Positions 25,736-31,341 of a stretch of 31,341 nucleotides of DNA are shown in pieces. Below the pieces are notes generated by a model, which had not been told where the DNA came from, did not search any database, and saw only the letters and a list, made by a program, of their open reading frames with translations. A program made the translations under genes and the position numbers. Position 1 is the stretch's first letter, and the number at the start of each line of letters is the position of its first letter. This DNA is from Hyphomicrobiaceae bacterium (GTDB lineage Bacteria > Pseudomonadota > Alphaproteobacteria > Rhizobiales > Hyphomicrobiaceae): contig JAFMSC010000003.1 of NCBI GenBank assembly GCA_017353825.1, positions 1-31,341 of the forward strand. Direction: 5' to 3'.

Positions 25736-26329
25736 GTGTACGAGTTGGCGGTCCTCGCGGTGGTCGTTGTTGTCCTCATGACGGCGACGACGTTCCTCGC
25801 CGGCGTGATCGGCCCGGCCCTGCGCGGCGTCGAGTACGTGCTGGTCGCCCTCTCGGCCGCCGTAGTTCTGTTCGTGATGTTCTTCGTCGGTGCGGAAGTG
25901 GTGATGCGCTACGCCTTCGATGCCCCCATCCAAGGGCATCTGGAGCTCTCCGAGCTGATGGCGCCGATCATCATGTTCCTGGCGGTATCCTACACCCAGG
26001 CAACGCACGGCCACGTCGGCATGGACCTGCTGCTCGATTCCCTGTCGCCTGGGGCGCGGCGCCGGGCCGAGATGGCAACGCTGCTGATCAGCATCTTCAT
26101 CTGCTCGGTGCTGGCGTTCTTCAGCTTCAAGAACGCCTATCAGCTCTGGCTCTTCGACGATGTCACGATGTCGCCGCCCTATTTCAAGACCTGGCCTTCG
26201 GCGGCAGCCATTCCGCTCGGCTACGCGCTGATCTCGCTCAGGATGTACCTCCAGGTCCTGCACGTCTACGACCCCGGCCGGTTCCCGGCCAACGAGCCCG
26301 ATGCCGGCGGCTTCCATGCGGTGGAATAG
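25736..26329 (+). CDS. dctQ: TRAP transporter small permease DctQ
   Basis: A 197-residue membrane protein with an extra N-terminal helix (ELAVLAVVVVVLMTATTFL) and the usual DctQ core: LRGVEYVLVALSAAVVLFVMFFVGAEVVMRYAFDAPIQGHLELSELM, FLAVSYTQATHGHVGMDLLLDSL, and a last helix near TWPSAAAIPLGYALISLRM. GTG 25736 follows CTGGAGGG. It pairs with DctM to form the secondary transporter. A 51-base gap separates it from dctM. Confidence 0.9.
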   Translation: MYELAVLAVVVVVLMTATTFLAGVIGPALRGVEYVLVALSAAVVLFVMFFVGAEVVMRYAFDAPIQGHLELSELMAPIIMFLAVSYTQATHGHVGMDLLLDSLSPGARRRAEMATLLISIFICSVLAFFSFKNAYQLWLFDDVTMSPPYFKTWPSAAAIPLGYALISLRMYLQVLHVYDPGRFPANEPDAGGFHAVE

Positions 26330-26380
26330 GTCACCGATCGGCGCGCCGGACCGCCGCCATTCCCGGAAGGATCGAGCGTC

Positions 26381-27679
26381 GTGAGCCCAGTCAGCATCGG
26401 CGTCCTGTCCTTCATTGCCCTGACGCTGTTTCTGATGTCGGGCGTGCGCATCGCCTTCGCCACCGCCATCTGCGGCTTCTTCGGGCTGTGGCTGCTGCGC
26501 GGCTACGACCCGGCGGCGCAGCTCTCGGCCAGCACCATCCTCGGCCACCTCACCAACTACAACCTGCTGGTGCTGCCGCTGTTCATCATGATGGGCTTCT
26601 TCGCCTTCTACGCCAACATCACGCGCGACATCTACTGGGCGGCGCGCCAATGGCTCGGGCACCTCCCGGGCGGTCTGGCGATCGCCACCATCATCGGCTG
26701 CGCCGGCTTCGCCGCCGCCTGCGGCGCCTCAACGGCATCGGCGGCGGTGATGGGGCGCGTCGCCCTGCCGGAGCTCAAGAAGTACGGCTACGACGACAAG
26801 GTCTCGACCGGCTGCGTCGCCGCCGGCGGCACCATGGCCATCATGATCCCGCCGTCCGTGCTGTTCGTGATCTACGGCTACATCGCCGAGGAATCGATCG
26901 GCGCGCTGCTGCTGGCCGGCATCCTCCCGGGCCTGCTGCAGGCGATCAGCTACGTGATCATGCTGCTGATCCGCTTCAAGCTCAATCCCGAGCTCGGCCC
27001 GCCCATCCGCGGCATCACCTGGGCCGATCGCTTCCGCTCGCTGACGGGCATCTGGGGCATGATCGTGATCATTCTCCTCGTGATGGGCAGCATGTACACC
27101 GGCCTCGCCACGCCCACCGAGGCTGCCGGCGTCGGCGCGCTGGGTGCGCTGATCATGGCGCTGCCGAGGCTCAGCGTGCGCGAGTTCTCCTCCGCCATGA
27201 TCGAGACCGTGCGCACCACCTCGCTGATTTTCGCGATCGTGGCGGGCGTGCTCATCTACGTGCATTTTCTCGGTTTCACCGGCACACCGGCGGCCATTGC
27301 CGACGGCATTGTGCACTGGAATCTGTCGCCGACCGTGGTGCTGATCGGCATCCTGTGCCTCTATCTGTTCCTCGGCATGTTCATCGACGGCATCGGCATG
27401 GTGCTGCTGACGGTGCCGATCATCCTGCCGACCATCAAGACCCTCGGCATCGACCCGATCGTGTTCGGCGTGCTGGTCGTACGCATGGTCGAGATCGGCC
27501 TGATGACCCCCCCGGTGGGCCTGAACGTCTACGTGCTGAAGGGCGTCGCCAAGGGTGTCAGCATGGCCGACATCTTCCGCGGCTGCGGCTGGTTCGTGTT
27601 CGTCGACATCATCAACGTCGCCATTCTGCTGACCTTTCCGCAGATCATGCTTCTGATCCCGAACAGCATGATCAAGTGA
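26381..27679 (+). CDS. dctM: TRAP transporter large permease DctM
   Basis: A 432-residue transport subunit with about 12 helices and the DctM landmarks: LLVLPLFIMMGFFAFYANI, GCAGFAAACGASTASAAVMGRVALPELKKYGYDDKVSTGCVAAGGTMAIMIPPSV, ATPTEAAGVGALGAL and MTPPVGLNVYVLKGVA. It drives sodium-coupled uptake with DctP and DctQ. The GTG start at 26381 follows GGAAGGATCG. A second dctM lies 258 bases downstream. Confidence 0.94.
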   Translation: MSPVSIGVLSFIALTLFLMSGVRIAFATAICGFFGLWLLRGYDPAAQLSASTILGHLTNYNLLVLPLFIMMGFFAFYANITRDIYWAARQWLGHLPGGLAIATIIGCAGFAAACGASTASAAVMGRVALPELKKYGYDDKVSTGCVAAGGTMAIMIPPSVLFVIYGYIAEESIGALLLAGILPGLLQAISYVIMLLIRFKLNPELGPPIRGITWADRFRSLTGIWGMIVIILLVMGSMYTGLATPTEAAGVGALGALIMALPRLSVREFSSAMIETVRTTSLIFAIVAGVLIYVHFLGFTGTPAAIADGIVHWNLSPTVVLIGILCLYLFLGMFIDGIGMVLLTVPIILPTIKTLGIDPIVFGVLVVRMVEIGLMTPPVGLNVYVLKGVAKGVSMADIFRGCGWFVFVDIINVAILLTFPQIMLLIPNSMIK

Positions 27680-27718
27680 GACTTTGCATCCGTCTCGCGG
27701 ATGCTTCCGGCCGGTTGA

Positions 27719-27934
27719 ACCCGCCGGGTAGCGCATACAGCCGTTACTGGCACCCTTGCCACGGACGTCTACGGAGCAACGCACGGAGCAAATCGGAGGA
27801 AACCTGAAGTCCTCGCCTTGGCGCGCGGCGACTACGCAACAGTCTCGGAGACGGCCGGTGTCCCTTCGCAGGACGAGGAGATCGCAGGTGAGCTGAGCGG
27901 TTTCGGCCTGATGCCGGATCGGGAGAAGGCGTAG
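27719..27934 (+). other. Short open frame before the second dctM, possible gene remnant
   Basis: The frame ends with a natural-looking tail, LARGDYATVSETAGVPSQDEEIAGELSGFGLMPDREKA, and stops 3 bases before the dctM2 ATG. No acceptable start exists: the nearest is TTG 27818, 17 bases after GGAGGA. It could be the C-terminal remnant of a gene that once preceded dctM2. The composition is less biased than neighbouring shadow frames, but I do not recognise a family. Confidence 0.3.
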
Positions 27935-27937
27935 CCG

Positions 27938-29225
27938 ATGCTGGCAACCGCCCTTCTTCTGCTCGTCCTCCTGCTCGCCGTCAGCGTGCCTGTCGCCGCG
28001 GTCATGGGCGTGCTGGGCCTCGCGCTCAGCCAGCTCTTCGCCGCCATGCCGCTCCATCGCGCGTTTGGCGAGATCGCGTGGAACGCATCGAGCGAGTACA
28101 TCCTGATCGCCATCCCGCTGTTCGTGATGCTGGGCGAGATCCTGCTGCGTGCCGGCATCGCCGAGCGCGTTTACAACGCCATCGCCCAGTGGCTCTCCTG
28201 GCTGCCCGGCGGGCTGATGCACGCCAACATCGGCGCGTGCGCCATGTTCGCCGCGACCTCGGGCTCGTCGGTCGCCACGGCCGCCACCATCGGCACCGTG
28301 GCCCTGCCGCAGATCGAGAAGCGAAAGTACAACGAGCCGCTGTTCCTCGGCACGCTGGCCGGCGGCGGAACGCTCGGCATCCTGATCCCGCCGTCGATCA
28401 ACTTCATCCTCTACGGCCTGCTCACCAACACCAGCGTGCCGCGGCTGTATCTGGCGGGTTTCGTCCCGGGCGTCCTGCTGGCCCTGCTGTTCATGCTGAT
28501 CGTGCTCGTCGCCTGCCTGATGGACCGCAAGAAGGGCGGCGTGCCGCTCGACACGACGTGGAGCGAACGCCTGCGCGCCCTGCCGAGCCTCGTGCCTCCG
28601 GCTCTCATCTTCCTGATCGTGGTCGGCTCCATCTACGCCGGCATCGCCACACCGACGGAGGCTGCCTCGCTGGGCGTCATCGCGGCTCTGCTGCTCGCCG
28701 CCTGGGAACGCCGCCTGAGCCTGTCCATGCTGCGCGCCGTGGCCGAGGGCACCATGCGCACGACGGCCATGATCATGCTCATCATCCTCGCCGCGCAGTT
28801 CCTGAACTTCGTGCTGGCGGCCATCGGCATCACCGACGGCATCGGCAAGGCCATCGAGGCGCTCGGACTTGGGCGGATCGGCACGCTGCTGCTGATCGTG
28901 ACCTTCTATCTGGTCCTCGGCTGCTTCATGGAGACCATCTCCATGATGATCCTGACCACGCCGTTCGTGGCGCCGATCGTTCTCGGTCTCGGCTGGGACC
29001 TGATCTGGTGGGGCATCGTGCTCACCATCCTGATCGAGGCCGCACTCATCACACCGCCGGTGGGGCTCAACCTCTACGTCGTGCAGGGCATGCGCCGGCG
29101 CGGCGCGGTGTCGGACGTGATCCGCGGCTCCGCTCCCCTTTGTGGGCGCCATGATGGCGCTGATCGGCCTCCTGATGGCGGCGCCGGGCATCGCCCTGTG
29201 GCTGCCCCGCCTGATCATGGGCTGA
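27938..29225 (+). pseudogene. dctM: Second DctM-type TRAP permease, frameshifted near its end
   Basis: The frame from ATG 27938 gives a full DctM: MLATALLLLVLLLAVSVPVAAVMGVLG, YILIAIPLFVMLGEILLRAGIAERVYNAI, ANIGACAMFAATSGSSVATAATIGTVALPQIEKRKYN, GGGTLGILIPPSINFILYG, IATPTEAASLG and LITPPVGLNLYVVQGMRRRGAVSDVIRGSAP. After that the correct continuation (FVGAMMALIGLLMAAPGIALWLPRLIMG, stop at 29223-29225) is in the next frame. The switch falls in GCTCCCCTTTG at 29131-29141, where one C is surplus. Removing it yields 428 residues, the usual length. No dctQ or dctP of its own is present. Either a sequencing error, a recent mutation, or +1 recoding at CCC-C. Confidence 0.85.
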
Positions 29226-29308
29226 GCGCGATGTCCGCACCCACCCAGTCCGGCTCGGCCGGAGAATTGCAGAAGGTAACCGAACGTCAGCCGATTTGGG
29301 AGGGAGGC

Positions 29309-31341
29309 ATGCGGCGCACCCTGGCGTGGGCTCTTATGGGCGGATTGGGACTATGGCTCGGCGCGGGGCTGCCACGGCAGGCGATGGCGCAGGACGCGCC
29401 CAAGCCGCCGGCCGAGGCTTCCGGCCAGCGCGAGCCGGGCCGCCTCGGCGTGGAGGTGAGGGACCTGACGCAGCAATCCGTCAGGGCTCTCGGCCTCAGC
29501 CAGGAGCATGCCATCCTGGTCGTGCTGCCCGTCTCCGGCAGCCCCGCAGAGCGCGCCGGCCTGCGGCCAGGCGACGTGATCGTCGAGCTTGAGGGTACCG
29601 CTGTCGGCCGCGTCGGCGACTTCGCCGCGGCCGTCCAAGGTCTGGGAGCAGGACGGACGATCGCGCTCGGCGTCCTGCGCGGCAGCGGGCGCCTGATGTT
29701 GCAGGTAACGCTCTCCAGGCCGGCTGACATCCCGCAGGGAGACCCAGCCGAAACGGTCGAGAGGCGCATTGCCGCCTTCGAGGCGATACTTGCAACCCTT
29801 GGTCGCGAGCGCTTGCCGCAAGACTGGGCCGCCATCCAGAACAATCTCGGGGCCGCCTACGCTGACCGCGCCCGCGGCGACCTGGCCAAGAACCTGGAGC
29901 AGGCGATCGCCGCCTACCTGGCGGCGCTGACCATCAGAACGCGCGAGGCGCTGCCGCGCGAGTGGGCGACAACGCAGAACAACCTCGGCAACGCCTACCG
30001 GACCCGCATCCGCGGCGAGCGGGCCGACAACCTGGAGCAGGCGATCGCCGCCTTCCAGGCCGCGCTGACCGTCAGGACGCGTGAGGCGCTGCCGTACGAG
30101 TGGGCGCAGACGCAGCACAGCCTCGGCGCCGCCTACGCCGAGCGCGTCCGCGGCGAGCGGGCCGACAATCTGGAGCAGGCGATCGCCGCCTTCCAGGCCG
30201 CGATCACGATCACGACGCGCGAGGCGCTGCCGCGCGAGTGGGCGCAGACGCAGAACAACCTCGGCAACGCCTACGCGGACCGCATCCGCGGCGAGCGGGC
30301 CGACAACCTGGAGCAGGCGATCGCCGCCTACCAGGCGGCGCTCACGGTCTTCACGCGCGAAGTGCTGCCGCGCGATCATTTGCGCACCGCAAGGCTTGCT
30401 GGCAGCGCTCTACTCGAAGCGCGGAAATGGTCCAAGGCGGGCGTGGCCCTTGCGAGTGCCCGCGATGCGTTCCTGCTGCTTTTCGGTCAGGGGCTCAACG
30501 AGGCCGAGGCCCGCGATCTGATTACCCGGGCGGGACCGCTGTTCAGCGAGGCGGCCTATGCCGCCGCGCAGCACGGCGAGAGCGAGAAGGCGCTGGAGCT
30601 GGCCACCGAGGGGCGGGCGCGCATGATGGCGGTGGGGCTCAAACTCCAGGGGCTCGATCTGAACGCCGAGAAGCGCAAGCGCCTCGATGAGCTGCGTGCG
30701 GACATCCGCGTCACGGACCGCACATTTGAGGCAACGCAAGGCACCGAGCGGGCGGCGGCGGTCGAGAAGCTGATTGGCCTCCGGCAGGAGCTGCTCGGGC
30801 TCGTCAAGGAGGCAGACGCGGCGGGCGCCAAGTCGGGATCGGTACCGGCCCAGGCGCGCGCGCTGGTCGCCGAGGGCGGCGCCTTGGTGGTGCCGATCGT
30901 GACCACCATCGGGGGGAAAATCCTGATCGTGGCGTCGGGGTCAGACCCGCGGGCGCAGGGTCTGACCCCGATCGACCTGCCGGACCTCACCTCGGACAGG
31001 CTCGACGCGCTGATCCGGGGTGGCGACAAGGCCGGCGGGTGGCTCGGTGCCTACGCGATCAACAACCTGCCGGAGAAGGAGCAGGACAGGCGCTGGCCGG
31101 AATGGCTGGCGGCCATCGACAATGCCGGGCCGGAACTGTGGCGGCTGCTCGGGGGGCGGCTCGATGGGGTGCTTAGGCGGGCTGCGGTCAAGCCGGGCGC
31201 GCGGGTCGTGTGGCTGCCGACAGGTGCGCTCGGCATCCTGCCGCTCGGCATCGCCCAGGACCCGCAGACCAAGCGCCGGCTGGCCGACCGCTACGAGATC
31301 GTCTATGCGCCGAGCCTGGAAGCGCTGACGGCGGCGCGCGG
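29309..31341 (+). CDS. Exported PDZ-TPR-CHAT protein (3' end outside window)
   Basis: At least 677 residues; the frame is open to the window end. Residues 1-28 are a signal peptide (TLAWALMGGLGLWLGAGLPRQAMA). Residues about 45-135 form a PDZ domain (LGVEVRDLTQQSVRALGL, GSPAERAGLRPGDVIVELEGTAVG). Four near-identical 46-residue TPR-type repeats follow (166-349), each with W..TQNNLG.AY and NLEQAIAA..AAL. After a helical linker (about 370-500) a CHAT peptidase-like domain begins: ARALVAEGGALVVPIVT, KILIVASG, then VVWLPTGALGILPLGIAQ, the hallmark strand-turn. The catalytic His and Cys would lie beyond the window. AGGGAGGC precedes ATG 29309. The frame is continuous with the upstream dctM because of the frameshift there. 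A periplasmic regulated peptidase or scaffold is inference. Confidence 0.85.
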   Translation, partial: MRRTLAWALMGGLGLWLGAGLPRQAMAQDAPKPPAEASGQREPGRLGVEVRDLTQQSVRALGLSQEHAILVVLPVSGSPAERAGLRPGDVIVELEGTAVGRVGDFAAAVQGLGAGRTIALGVLRGSGRLMLQVTLSRPADIPQGDPAETVERRIAAFEAILATLGRERLPQDWAAIQNNLGAAYADRARGDLAKNLEQAIAAYLAALTIRTREALPREWATTQNNLGNAYRTRIRGERADNLEQAIAAFQAALTVRTREALPYEWAQTQHSLGAAYAERVRGERADNLEQAIAAFQAAITITTREALPREWAQTQNNLGNAYADRIRGERADNLEQAIAAYQAALTVFTREVLPRDHLRTARLAGSALLEARKWSKAGVALASARDAFLLLFGQGLNEAEARDLITRAGPLFSEAAYAAAQHGESEKALELATEGRARMMAVGLKLQGLDLNAEKRKRLDELRADIRVTDRTFEATQGTERAAAVEKLIGLRQELLGLVKEADAAGAKSGSVPAQARALVAEGGALVVPIVTTIGGKILIVASGSDPRAQGLTPIDLPDLTSDRLDALIRGGDKAGGWLGAYAINNLPEKEQDRRWPEWLAAIDNAGPELWRLLGGRLDGVLRRAAVKPGARVVWLPTGALGILPLGIAQDPQTKRRLADRYEIVYAPSLEALTAAR
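29804..30355 (+). repeat. Four tandem 138-bp repeats encoding TPR units
   Basis: Units start at 29804, 29942, 30080 and 30218. Each encodes 46 residues beginning with RE.LP..WA.TQNNLG. Units 2-4 are highly similar at DNA level (for example GGCGAGCGGGCCGACAA recurs in all three), suggesting recent duplication or conversion; unit 1 is the most divergent. Confidence 0.85.
30937..30969. repeat. Inverted pair of GGGGTC palindromes inside the CHAT coding region
   Basis: GGGGTCAGACCC (30937-30948) and GGGTCTGACCCC (30958-30969) are perfect complements around a 9-base loop (33 bp in all, a multiple of 3). Each arm carries the same GGGGTC-N-GACCC core as the palindrome at 16723. It encodes GSDPRAQGLTPI between the strand KILIVAS and DLPDLT. 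Confidence 0.8.

Noticed and set aside
26729..29218. Very long open frame antisense to both dctM genes
   Set aside because: The peptide is a low-complexity mix of His, Asp, Gln, Arg and Ala, the mirror of hydrophobic GC-rich codons. The sense strand encodes clear DctM proteins.

Overview
The window looks like chromosome of a high-GC alphaproteobacterium, most likely Hyphomicrobiales (Rhizobiales) or a close relative. Evidence: an Usg-family gene, which is typical of Alphaproteobacteria; a groESL operon with an RpoH-like promoter; an initiator tRNA whose anticodon stem has an A-U pair in place of one of the three G-C pairs; and a wealth of Bug/TctC, TAXI and DctP solute-binding proteins.

Layout. 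(1) About 1-340: decayed fragment of a Bug/TctC binding protein. (2) 477-5453, minus strand: an SBP_bac_3-like protein fused to Sel1/TPR-like repeats, a frameshifted TctC, a cytosine-deaminase-like amidohydrolase and a TAXI binding protein. No permease accompanies them. (3) 5652-9419, plus strand: Gfo/Idh/MocA dehydrogenase, GMC flavoprotein and MDR-type reductase. (4) 9512-12499, minus strand: complete tripartite tricarboxylate transporter tctC-tctB-tctA. (5) 12738-15729: a GFA-type zinc protein, a secreted PHB-depolymerase-like esterase, a four-copy 15-bp tandem repeat, a lone SLATT-like two-TM protein, and usg. (6) 16035-18449: groES-groEL with a promoter overlapping a degenerate CIRCE, hairpins in the intergenic leader, and a terminator. 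(7) 18552-20953: a frameshifted membrane protein ending in a cluster of small palindromes, then pncB. (8) 21253-22880: tRNA-fMet followed by debris of an IS66, a serine-recombinase module and an IS110. (9) 23017-29225: a Rieske oxygenase divergent from a TRAP transporter (dctP-dctQ-dctM, plus a second, frameshifted dctM). (10) 29309 to the window end: an exported PDZ-TPR-CHAT protein, cut by the window edge.

Main theme: scavenging of organic acids and xenobiotic-like compounds, with transporters set beside oxygenase, amidohydrolase and dehydrogenase genes. The most unusual signals are a dispersed palindrome family centred on GTC-N-GAC (15362, 16723, 19493-19640, 30937). One copy lies between the Shine-Dalgarno and the start of groEL, and another is an in-frame inverted pair inside the CHAT gene. 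The other standout is the export-signal PDZ-TPR-CHAT protein itself, whose reading frame is joined to the upstream dctM by a single-base frameshift. Several apparently single-base frameshifts occur in otherwise intact genes, so either recent decay or assembly error must be considered.
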